From a bacterium (GTDB lineage Bacteria; Desulfobacterota; S145-22), in contig JALTEW010000044.1 of the NCBI GenBank assembly GCA_027073795.1, forward strand, positions 1-12,412: a stretch of DNA of 12,412 nt, read 5' to 3'. This document shows, piece by piece, positions 1 through 6,744 of this stretch. Both the position numbers and the translations under genes were made by a program. Each line of letters opens with the position of its first letter. The first letter of the stretch is position 1. A model generated the notes under the pieces. It did no database searches, was not told where the DNA came from, and worked only from the letters and a program-made list of their open reading frames with translations.

Positions 1-2
1 AC

Positions 3-29
3 GCGGCTTCGAATATATCGTGAAACCGC
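3..29 (-). terminator. Candidate terminator hairpin after the DUF4870 gene
   Basis: Immediately after the TAG stop (30-32, minus strand), bases 29-22 (GCGGTTTC, minus strand) can pair with bases 10-3 (GAAGCCGC). This is an 8-bp stem with one T-G wobble and an 11-nt loop. The position is right for a terminator. The T-run that would confirm intrinsic termination would lie off the left edge, so the call is provisional. Confidence 0.4.
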
Positions 30-434
30 CTAAAATTTGTCCGCATATTTTCCAAGCACCGGGACAACCCACCTTTCACCTTTCAGGGCTTTGACGATGC
101 AGAAAATATGCAAAACAAGGATCCCCAGCCAGATGAACAGTCCAAGAAAGGCAAAAATAATATTGAGAATCGGGATGAATCCGATAATCATTAGCACAAT
201 CCAGAGGACTATCTCAAACGCTATTAGGACAAGCCCCTGTTTCGCATGCCAGCGGACATAGTCATTGTCCTTGGCTACGAAAAAGGGGATCAGGGCCAGA
301 ATTCCAAGATAGGCCAGGATCAGAAAAATAACATCCTCGGATTCCCTTTTCTTTTCCGGCGAACCCCCGCCACCTTCCTGATTAGGTATTTCAGTCTTAA
401 CCGGCTCCTTCATGGAAAAATCTGCATCTGCCAT
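30..434 (-). CDS. Small DUF4870/Tic20-like membrane protein
   Basis: The 134-residue product begins MADADF. It has a hydrophilic N-terminus (residues 1-33, with a GGGG stretch and a charged PEKKRESED segment) and three likely membrane spans at about 35-53, 66-87 and 90-113. Between the first two is the motif VRWHAKQGLVL, typical of the DUF4870 family, whose function is not established. An upstream TTG at 456-458 would add eight residues (MKKEGGNN). I prefer the ATG at 432-434 because a purine-rich ribosome site (GAGGGGGG) ends 6 nt before it, and the TTG reading would place that site inside the gene. It is transcribed divergently from the transporter gene, from its own promoter. Family recognition is fairly sure; no cellular role can be stated. 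Confidence 0.8.
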   Translation of the reverse strand: MADADFSMKEPVKTEIPNQEGGGGSPEKKRESEDVIFLILAYLGILALIPFFVAKDNDYVRWHAKQGLVLIAFEIVLWIVLMIIGFIPILNIIFAFLGLFIWLGILVLHIFCIVKALKGERWVVPVLGKYADKF

Positions 435-459
435 ATTGTTCCCCCCCTCTTTTTTCAAC

Positions 460-489
460 TTTCTACCATGGAATTAACTTGAGTGTCAA
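460..489 (-). promoter_or_regulatory. Promoter of the DUF4870 gene
   Basis: On the minus strand a perfect -35 box TTGACA (484-489) is followed by an 18-bp spacer and a -10-like TAGAAA (460-465, four of six consensus bases). The predicted transcript start near 453 gives a leader of about 19 nt containing the GAGGGGGG ribosome site. Seen by eye, not measured. Confidence 0.5.
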
Positions 490-529
490 ACAGCTATCAT
501 TAAACGCTATGTTTTTTTTAAATTCACGG

Positions 530-542
530 TATAATAGCTTCA
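530..542 (+). promoter_or_regulatory. -10 box just before the transporter ATG
   Basis: A perfect TATAAT lies at 530-535, and the ATG of the transporter begins at 542, seven bases after the box. That is the usual distance to a transcription start. The -35 region (about 507-512, CTATGT) is poor, so an activator or an unusual holoenzyme contact may be needed. The arrangement implies an mRNA with no leader. Confidence 0.45.
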
Positions 543-1432
543 TGGAAATATCGGGAAAACCCCTGAAAGGGTATGGCCTGATCCTGCTGGCGAACGTCAC
601 CCTCTCCATTGTTTTCCTCATCGCGAAAGATGTTCAGCCCCGAATGGGCCTTTACCCCTTTCTCTTCTACTGGTTCATGTGCGCCAGCGCTTACTTTCTT
701 GTCGCCATGCTGACTGGAAAGGGATTGAAGACCTTCGGGATCCCCAGACGATGGGTTCCCCTAACAATCCTGATGGGGGTCTTCGAGGTAACGGCCACCT
801 TTCTTTTCTTCTACACCATTCGGCTCATGAACCCGGCCGTAGCCTCGTTTTACGGAAACATCTCCATTGTCATAACGGTTATGCTCGGTATTATCTTCCT
901 CAAGGAGCACTTTACGGTCCTGGAAGCCATTGGCGGCGTTATTCTCATCGTAGGCGTTGTCCTGATGACCTACAAATCCGGGAAAACGGTCTTTATCGGG
1001 TTTCTCCTGATCCTACTTCTGTCACTTCTCTTTTCCATCAATACCATCCTCATCAAGGTGAGCTTGAAGGACGTTCATCCCATCACCTTTTCGGCTTACC
1101 GCGCCTTCCTTCTTTTTCTCACCACCGCCGTGATTGTCCTGTTTCAATCCAGTGCCTCTTTACCTACTACTCTATCCACCTTTTTTGAAATCGCCATCGG
1201 GGCCTTTCTGGGCCCATTCGCCGGCGTCTTGCTCCTCTTTACCGGACTCCAATATCTGGAGGCCTCCAAGGCATCGTTGGTACGTGCTACCAATCCCCTG
1301 ATGGTTTTGATTGGCTCCTACCTGTGGCTGCGTCAGGTGCCAACACCAGCCCAGTTTGTAGGAGGGTTTATCACCCTTGTGGGGATCGAACTGCTCCTCT
1401 GGGGGAAGTTTAAGCTTGAACGGGAAAAATGA
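542..1432 (+). CDS. EamA/DMT-superfamily transporter
   Basis: This is an inner-membrane protein of 296 residues with about ten hydrophobic spans, in two EamA repeats (roughly residues 10-143 and 150-288). The first repeat ends with the typical pattern LKEHFTVLEAIGGVILIVGVV (residues 120-140, abbreviated: acidic residue, then a Gly-rich last helix). The second repeats it with VPTPAQFVGGFITLVGIE. DMT proteins export or exchange small metabolites such as amino acids; the substrate cannot be read from sequence. The open frame extends upstream to a TTG at 479 and an ATG at 509, but neither has a ribosome site. Starting at 542 gives the usual family length and places the ATG where a TATAAT-driven transcript would begin. 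There is no Shine-Dalgarno sequence before 542 either, so leaderless translation is inferred. The next gene on this strand, ligA, starts 90 nt downstream and seems to have its own promoter. Confidence 0.85.
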   Translation: MEISGKPLKGYGLILLANVTLSIVFLIAKDVQPRMGLYPFLFYWFMCASAYFLVAMLTGKGLKTFGIPRRWVPLTILMGVFEVTATFLFFYTIRLMNPAVASFYGNISIVITVMLGIIFLKEHFTVLEAIGGVILIVGVVLMTYKSGKTVFIGFLLILLLSLLFSINTILIKVSLKDVHPITFSAYRAFLLFLTTAVIVLFQSSASLPTTLSTFFEIAIGAFLGPFAGVLLLFTGLQYLEASKASLVRATNPLMVLIGSYLWLRQVPTPAQFVGGFITLVGIELLLWGKFKLEREK

Positions 1433-1444
1433 GCGGAGTAGAAT
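1416..1444 (+). promoter_or_regulatory. Promoter of the ligA operon, overlapping the transporter 3' end
   Basis: TTGAAC (1416-1421), a 17-bp spacer, then TAGAAT (1439-1444) match the sigma70 consensus at four and five of six positions with ideal spacing. The -35 box lies in the last codons of the transporter gene. The predicted start near 1451 gives a leader of about 72 nt before ligA. I see no strong hairpin or riboswitch in that leader. Confidence 0.5.
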
Positions 1445-1522
1445 AAAGCGGAGGAGAGGTGCCCACGGTGTTTCCGCGGTCGTGAAGGCATCCCAATATT
1501 AAACACAGGTTGTAACGGGGAG

Positions 1523-3547
1523 ATGATGGCTTCTTCTGATGTCAAGAGTGAGATCGAAGACTTGAGAGAGGCAATCCGGTACCACAACTACCGGTATTAC
1601 GTGCTGGATGATCCCGAGATTCCCGATGCCGAATATGATCGGATGATGAGACGGCTCCTGGAATTGGAATCCCTTTATCCTGAGCTCGTCACCCCGGATT
1701 CTCCCTCCCAGCGGGTCGGTGCCCCGCCGCTGGAGGCCTTTGAAACTGTTCCCCATGACCTGCCCATGTTGAGCCTTGCCAATGGTTTCGATGATGGTGA
1801 AATTCGTGAGTTCGATAAACGGATTAAGCGCATGCTCAAGACCGACGAGAAAATCGAATATGTGGGGGAACCTAAGATGGATGGGTTAGCTATCGAGGTC
1901 CGGTATGAGGGCGGGATTCTTGTGAGGGGCGCGACCCGTGGGGACGGTTTTACGGGAGAGGACGTAACCGCCAATATCAAAACCATTCGGGCCATCCCCT
2001 TGAAGCTCCGGGCCCCTCATTCCCCCATCCCCACCAGATTCGATGCCCGGGGAGAGATCTTTATGCCCCTTGAAGGGTTTAGGGCATTGAACCAGCAGCG
2101 AAAAAAGGAGGGGCTACCGCCTTTCGCCAACCCGAGGAACGCCGCAGCCGGTTCCCTGCGCCAGTTGGATTCACGCATAACGGCCGCGCGGCCACTGGAC
2201 ATCTATTTTTATGGGGTTGGGGTTGTGGAAGGAATCACCTTTACCACCCATTGGGAGATTCTGAAGTCCCTGCCCGAATTCGGCCTGAAGACGAATCCCC
2301 ATGCACGGGTCTGCCATGGCGTCGAGGAAATCATTACCTACTTCCATGACCTCCTGAAAGTCCGGGACGACTTCCCTTACGAGATGGACGGCGTGGTTAT
2401 CAAGGTTAACGATTTAGGCCTGCAGCGCCGGCTCGGCGAGGTATCCCGAAGCCCCCGTTGGGCCATCGCCTACAAATTCCCGGCCAGCCAGGAGATGACA
2501 CAAATTGAAGATATTACCGTCCAGGTAGGACGAACGGGGGTTTTAACCCCTGTGGCCATTATGAAACCCGTGGAGGTCGAGGGCGCCACGGTCAGTCGGG
2601 CCACGTTGCACAACCAGGATGAAATCGAGCGAAAGGATATCCGCGTCGGTGATTGGGTGATTGTTCAACGGGCCGGCGGGGTGATTCCGGAGGTCGTTCG
2701 GGTCATTCGTAGCAAACGCCCTCCCCATGCCCAACCCTTTATTTTTCCGAAAGAATGCCCCGTGTGCGGATCCACGGTGGTTCGCCTCCCGGGGGAGGCG
2801 TCTCACCGTTGTATGGGTATCTCCTGCCCGGCTCAGCTCAAAGGGAAGATCCGCCATTTCGCCTCCAAGCGAGCCATGAACATTGACGGACTGGGGCAAA
2901 AGCTGGTGGACCAACTCATTAATAGGGGACTTGTGAAAAATTTTGCCGATATTTACCGTCTAACCTTAGAAGAGATTGCCAACCTGGAGCGGATGGGAGA
3001 AAAATCTGCGCAAAACCTTCTAAATGAGATTGAAGAAAGCAAGGCAACAACCCTACCCCGTTTTCTCTACGCCCTCGGGATCCCCCTGGTGGGGGAACAT
3101 CTCGCCCAGGTGTTAGCCGAACACTACGGAAATCTTGACGCCTTAATGTCGGCAGACGAGGAATCACTCATGGGAATCGATGAAATCGGGCCACAGGTCA
3201 CACAGAGCCTCCGGACTTTCTTCTCCGCCCCCGACAACCAGAAGGTTATTCAGCACCTGCTCGATGCCGGGGTTCATTACGAGAAAACTACGAAAAACAG
3301 GCTTCCCCTGTCTAGCGAGGTCTTTGTCTTTACTGGTACCCTCCCGAATATGACAAGGGACGAGGCAAAAAAAATCGTGGAGGGCCTCGGGGGAACCACG
3401 GCTAACCAGGTTTCGCGTAAGATAACCTGTGTGGTGGCGGGGGAAAAAGCGGGCTCAAAACTGCAAAAAGCCCGCGAGCTGGGCATCAGGATTTTGACTC
3501 CCGAGGCATTTCAGGCTATACTTCGCAAGTACTCAAACCCTAAATAA
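1523..3547 (+). CDS. ligA: NAD-dependent DNA ligase LigA
   Basis: This enzyme seals nicks in DNA during replication and repair, using NAD+ and releasing NMN. The 674 residues have the full family layout. Domain Ia has the NMN-binding residues (Tyr25/Tyr26, Asp35, Tyr38, Asp39 in PDAEYDR). The adenylation domain has catalytic Lys118 in EPKMDG. An OB-fold region follows, including VGRTGVLTPVA (335-345). A Cys4 zinc finger uses C412, C415, C430 and C435. Helix-hairpin-helix repeats span about 440-580, and a C-terminal BRCT domain spans about 597-670 (FVFTGTL, GSKLQKARELG). There is no truncation. The gene begins with two ATGs; the second (1526) is better spaced from GGGG at 1517-1520 and may be the true start, costing one residue. 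It is first in a tight operon with nadK, 10 nt downstream. The identification is secure. Confidence 0.98.
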   Translation: MMASSDVKSEIEDLREAIRYHNYRYYVLDDPEIPDAEYDRMMRRLLELESLYPELVTPDSPSQRVGAPPLEAFETVPHDLPMLSLANGFDDGEIREFDKRIKRMLKTDEKIEYVGEPKMDGLAIEVRYEGGILVRGATRGDGFTGEDVTANIKTIRAIPLKLRAPHSPIPTRFDARGEIFMPLEGFRALNQQRKKEGLPPFANPRNAAAGSLRQLDSRITAARPLDIYFYGVGVVEGITFTTHWEILKSLPEFGLKTNPHARVCHGVEEIITYFHDLLKVRDDFPYEMDGVVIKVNDLGLQRRLGEVSRSPRWAIAYKFPASQEMTQIEDITVQVGRTGVLTPVAIMKPVEVEGATVSRATLHNQDEIERKDIRVGDWVIVQRAGGVIPEVVRVIRSKRPPHAQPFIFPKECPVCGSTVVRLPGEASHRCMGISCPAQLKGKIRHFASKRAMNIDGLGQKLVDQLINRGLVKNFADIYRLTLEEIANLERMGEKSAQNLLNEIEESKATTLPRFLYALGIPLVGEHLAQVLAEHYGNLDALMSADEESLMGIDEIGPQVTQSLRTFFSAPDNQKVIQHLLDAGVHYEKTTKNRLPLSSEVFVFTGTLPNMTRDEAKKIVEGLGGTTANQVSRKITCVVAGEKAGSKLQKARELGIRILTPEAFQAILRKYSNPK

Positions 3548-3557
3548 AGAGGATGAC

Positions 3558-4415
3558 GTGACCTTTAAATCCATCGGTATTACTGGGAAACCCCACAAAG
3601 AAGATGTCAGAAAGACAGCTCTTGATCTGATGAAATGGCTGAAAGTCAGGAAAATCAAGGCCATCCTGGAGGACCACCTCGGAGAAGGTATCCCCTCCTC
3701 TCTTCCCTCCCGCGACGAACTTCCCCAACATACCGACATGATTATTGTCCTGGGGGGAGATGGAACCCTGCTGAGCGTTGCCCGCGCCGTGGGTAATGAG
3801 CGGGTCCCTATCCTGGGAATCAATATGGGCGGCCTGGGGTTTCTCACGGACATCACCCTCTCTGAGATGTTTCCCCTCTTGGAGGAAATTCTAAAAGGCA
3901 ACTATACCATCCGGGAGCGGATGCTTCTTAAAACCACTATCAGACGTAAAAATGGCGTTCAAAAAACCTTTCAAGCCCTCAACGATGTGGTCATCAATAA
4001 AGGCGCCCTGGCCCGCATTATCGACATCAAGGCAGCCATCAGCGGGGAATACCTCACCACCTACCGTTCCGATGGCTTAATTGTTTCAACCCCCGTGGGC
4101 TCTACAGGGTATTCCCTTTCCGCGGGAGGCCCTATCGTTTGTCCCGGGGTCAACAGCATCATTATCACCCCCATCTGCCCCCATACCCTGACCAACCGTC
4201 CCATTCTTATCAAGGAAGACGATACGGTTACTTTGACGCTGCTTTCAAAGGAACACGAAGTCATCGTCACGTTGGACGGACAGGTTGGGCATCCCATCGG
4301 ATATGAAGACACGGTGGATATCGCCAAGTCCGAAAACGCCATCGCCATGATCGTCCCGCCGGGCAAGAGCTACTACGAAATTCTCCGGACGAAGCTCAAG
4401 TGGGGAGAGCGATAG
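3558..4415 (+). CDS. nadK: NAD kinase
   Basis: This cytosolic enzyme phosphorylates NAD+ to NADP+, the only route to NADP in bacteria. The 285-residue product has the family's diagnostic motifs: GGDG at 66-69 within IIVLGGDGTLL; NMGGLGFLTD (89-98); ALNDVVI (140-146), the NE/D motif; the Gly-rich stretch 171-193 (SDGLIVSTPVGSTGYSLSAG and following); and PICPHTL (205-211). Translation begins at GTG (3558), with AAAGAGG ending five bases upstream. The ATG at 3553 meets a stop after two codons and is not usable. The gene lies between ligA and recN with gaps of 10 and 3 nt, so the three are almost certainly cotranscribed. A nadK-recN neighbourhood is common in bacteria. Length and motifs are normal. 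Confidence 0.97.
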   Translation: MTFKSIGITGKPHKEDVRKTALDLMKWLKVRKIKAILEDHLGEGIPSSLPSRDELPQHTDMIIVLGGDGTLLSVARAVGNERVPILGINMGGLGFLTDITLSEMFPLLEEILKGNYTIRERMLLKTTIRRKNGVQKTFQALNDVVINKGALARIIDIKAAISGEYLTTYRSDGLIVSTPVGSTGYSLSAGGPIVCPGVNSIIITPICPHTLTNRPILIKEDDTVTLTLLSKEHEVIVTLDGQVGHPIGYEDTVDIAKSENAIAMIVPPGKSYYEILRTKLKWGER

Positions 4416-4418
4416 GGA

Positions 4419-6122
4419 ATGCTTGCCTTTCTAAGGGTCAAAAACCTCGCCCTCATTTCAGACGTCGAATTGGAGCTCTCTCCCGGGTTGACCGTCCTGA
4501 CCGGAGAAACGGGGGCGGGCAAGTCGTTGCTCACCCAGGCTATTTCCTTGCTCGCGGGGAAACGGCAAAGTGAGGCCCTTTTGCGCCGTGGGGAAAAGCG
4601 CGCAGTGGTCGAGGGAATCTTTACGCTGGACCCACCCCTGAGACAAGCCCTCATCAGCTCCGGACTTCCCGTGGACGAGGAAACCCTTCACGTCAAACGC
4701 GTCATCCAGAGAAGCGGGCCGAACCGTACACAGATAAACGATGAAACCGTTACCCTGAACGCCCTTCGCGCACTCCTTGGCGAGAGGCTTCAAATCTCCG
4801 GCCAACACGAACATACCACCCTCAAGGACCCAGAGATTCAGCTCTGGATGCTTGACGCCTTCGGTGGCCTCTTAGAGGATCGTGCGAGATTCAGTGGAAC
4901 CTTTCGCCGCTATCGTCAGCTTTCCAGCCAGCTTTCGGTACTGAAACGCCGCCGCGATGAGGAGAAAAAGGACCGGGAGCTTCAGGCCTTTCAGCTCCAG
5001 GAGATCAAAACTGCCGGGCTTTCCCAAGAGGAATTCACACAACTGTCCGAGGAAAAGTCGGTGATGAACCACGCTGAATCACTGTTGAAGAATCTCCAGG
5101 GAGCCCTCGATGTCCTCTATGAACGGGAGCCTTCCGCCCTTTCACAGGTACAGACGGCCATACAGTATGTTAAGGAAATGACCGCTTTCGACTCCCACGT
5201 GGAAGAACCGCTGAAGAATCTGAATGAGGCGGAAATTTTCATCGATGAGGCCATTGGTGCCCTTCAGCGTCATGGGGCCAGAATCGAGTTTGATCCCCGC
5301 CGCCTGGAGGACGTGGAACAGCGCCTCTCGATTTATGCAACCCTCTTCAAGAAGTATGGCGGTTCCATGGAGGCCGTGCTGAAGACGCAGGAACGTCTCC
5401 AGGAAGCTCTTTCCGCATCTGAAAACCTGGAGGAAACCCTTGCATCTTTCCAGAGAGAGCAGGAAGAAACCTGGAGGGCCCTGGTTGACGCGGGTCGGGT
5501 CCTCTCGCAGAGGAGAAGAAGAGTCGCCGGGGTTTTCTCTGAAAGCCTGACAGATTCCCTGAAAGAACTGGGCATGCCCATGACCACTTTCAAAGTCGCT
5601 TTCACGCCTTCCGTGTTTCCCTCTTCTCCTAAAGAGGATGATGTAGGCGATACGGGATTCGATGCCATCTCCTTCCTGTTTAGCGCCAACCGGGGGGAAC
5701 CTCCCCTACCCATCAGGGATATTGCCTCGGGAGGTGAACTGTCCCGCATTCTTCTGGCCGTCAAGGCCCTGATAACGGGGGAGATGGACACACAAACCAT
5801 TGTCTTTGACGAGGTCGACGCCGGTATCGGAGGTCGAGTTGCCGATATCGTGGGCCGAAGAATCACCGAAATCTCGAAACACGCCCAAGTATTGTGTATT
5901 ACCCATCTCCCGCAAATCGCCGTGTACGGCGATCACCACCTACTCATCACAAAGAACGAAACGGGCGGCCGAACCCGGATAGGGATACAACCTCTTATGG
6001 GGGAGGAACGTATCTCTGAGCTGGCCCGGATGTTAGGGGGAGAAACCATCACACCAACTACCCTACGGCATGCCAGGGAGCTTTATCAGGCAGCACAGTC
6101 CCTGAAAGGAAACAAGTCATGA
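4419..6122 (+). CDS. recN: DNA repair protein RecN
   Basis: RecN is an SMC-like ATPase recruited early to double-strand breaks, where it helps hold DNA ends for recombination. The 567 residues show the expected split ATPase. The N-terminal half has Walker A GETGAGKS (29-36). A long charged coiled-coil region follows, roughly 150-390, rich in Glu, Arg, Leu and Gln. The C-terminal half carries the ABC signature SGGELSR (437-443), Walker B VFDEVDAGIGG (from 462, with D464 and E465), and the switch segment ITHLPQIA. All ATPase motifs are intact and length is normal. The start is 3 nt after the nadK stop, without an ideally placed ribosome site (GGGGAG is 11 nt away, AGGGA abuts the ATG), suggesting translational coupling. 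No LexA-type box was noticed. Confidence 0.96.
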   Translation: MLAFLRVKNLALISDVELELSPGLTVLTGETGAGKSLLTQAISLLAGKRQSEALLRRGEKRAVVEGIFTLDPPLRQALISSGLPVDEETLHVKRVIQRSGPNRTQINDETVTLNALRALLGERLQISGQHEHTTLKDPEIQLWMLDAFGGLLEDRARFSGTFRRYRQLSSQLSVLKRRRDEEKKDRELQAFQLQEIKTAGLSQEEFTQLSEEKSVMNHAESLLKNLQGALDVLYEREPSALSQVQTAIQYVKEMTAFDSHVEEPLKNLNEAEIFIDEAIGALQRHGARIEFDPRRLEDVEQRLSIYATLFKKYGGSMEAVLKTQERLQEALSASENLEETLASFQREQEETWRALVDAGRVLSQRRRRVAGVFSESLTDSLKELGMPMTTFKVAFTPSVFPSSPKEDDVGDTGFDAISFLFSANRGEPPLPIRDIASGGELSRILLAVKALITGEMDTQTIVFDEVDAGIGGRVADIVGRRITEISKHAQVLCITHLPQIAVYGDHHLLITKNETGGRTRIGIQPLMGEERISELARMLGGETITPTTLRHARELYQAAQSLKGNKS

Positions 6123-6571
6123 TTAGAAAAGCCGTTATCACCGACATTATCAGGATTCAGTCCCTTGTCAACACCTACGCCGAAAAGGGAGAAATGCTTC
6201 CCCGCGCGCTTCACGACCTGTACGACAACCTGAGGGATTTCTTCGTCTTTGAGGAAGATGGGAAAATACTGGGGGTTTGCGCCCTCCACATCAGTTGGGA
6301 AGACCTTGCCGAGATCCGCTCCCTCGCTGTGGAATCAGGTTCGAGTGGCAGGGGCATCGGGAGCCATCTTATCCAGGCCTGCCTTGAAGATGCCAAGGAT
6401 CTGAAGGTCAAACGTGTCTTCGCCCTAACGTATATCCCTCCCTACTTTGAACGTTTCGGGTTTCACCAGATCGATAAGGCCACCCTGCCGCACAAGATAT
6501 GGCACGACTGCCTTTACTGCGTCAAGTTCCCCAACTGCGACGAGCAGGCAGTTATCATCGAGGTAGCGTGA
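6119..6571 (+). CDS. argA: GNAT acetyltransferase, probable stand-alone ArgA
   Basis: The 150-residue protein is a single GNAT domain. It probably acetylates glutamate with acetyl-CoA, the first step of arginine synthesis, as in the short ArgA type that lacks the kinase-like domain of E. coli ArgA. Visible features are the start MIRKAVITDI; the strand EIRSLAV (65-71); a P-loop SSGRGIGSH (75-83), where Ser stands at the usual Gln/Arg position; and YIPPYFERFGF (105-115). The tail LPHKIWHDCLYCVKFPNC resembles ArgA-like proteins, which as I recall carry a similar three-cysteine pattern (here C131, C134, C140). The ATG overlaps the recN stop by four bases (ATGA), with AGGA eight bases upstream, so it is the last gene of the ligA operon. 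No other arginine gene is in view. GNAT membership is sure; the ArgA substrate is likely but not proven. Confidence 0.7.
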   Translation: MIRKAVITDIIRIQSLVNTYAEKGEMLPRALHDLYDNLRDFFVFEEDGKILGVCALHISWEDLAEIRSLAVESGSSGRGIGSHLIQACLEDAKDLKVKRVFALTYIPPYFERFGFHQIDKATLPHKIWHDCLYCVKFPNCDEQAVIIEVA

Positions 6572-6621
6572 ATTTACCTTCGCCCTTCGAGGCTACAGTG
6601 GTACAGAAAAATTATTAAGTT

Positions 6622-6698
6622 TTAGGCGGTTAAGGGGCTTCTTTGCGCAGGGCGCCTGGCGTATAGCGTTTATCTTCCGTTTCACGACTTACGCCTAA
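6622..6698. repeat. Inverted repeat TTAGGCG/CGCCTAA in the convergent gap
   Basis: In the 173-nt gap between the acetyltransferase and kinase genes, which run toward each other, TTAGGCG at 6622-6628 is perfectly complementary to CGCCTAA at 6692-6698, 63 nt apart. Between them lies a short hairpin, CGCAGG (6646-6651), loop GCG, CCTGGCG (6655-6661), with one bulged G. Neither strand has a T-run after this hairpin, so it is not a convincing intrinsic terminator. The gap contains no gene that I can support. Confidence 0.4.
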
Positions 6699-6721
6699 CG
6701 TCTTCAACCTATTGCCTTATG
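6673..6721. repeat. Degenerate 7-nt tandem repeat
   Basis: Seven consecutive heptads can be read: TCTTCCG, TTTCACG, ACTTACG, CCTAACG, TCTTCAA, CCTATTG, CCTTATG. The consensus is about NCTTACG. The third base is T in all seven, the second is C in six, and the seventh is G in six. The tract lies in the gap between converging genes and codes for nothing visible. Confidence 0.5.
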
Positions 6722-6744
6722 CAATTGAGCTTTTTACGAAACCG

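Noticed and set aside
1451..1522. The 72-nt leader of ligA as a possible riboswitch or attenuator (CACG/CGTG pairs, CCGCGG)
   Set aside because: Only 4-bp pairings with long loops are possible, and nothing matches a known riboswitch core.
5333..5866. A 177-codon open frame on the minus strand within recN
   Set aside because: It runs opposite to the conserved RecN C-terminal ATPase motifs, its protein is Ser/Arg/Pro-rich, and it has no ribosome site or neighbours on that strand.
6711..6735. Hairpin ATTGC-CTTAT-GCAAT followed by TGAGC and TTTTT, as a plus-strand terminator
   Set aside because: The stem is only five pairs, mostly AT, and the T-run is five bases away. It is too weak to call.
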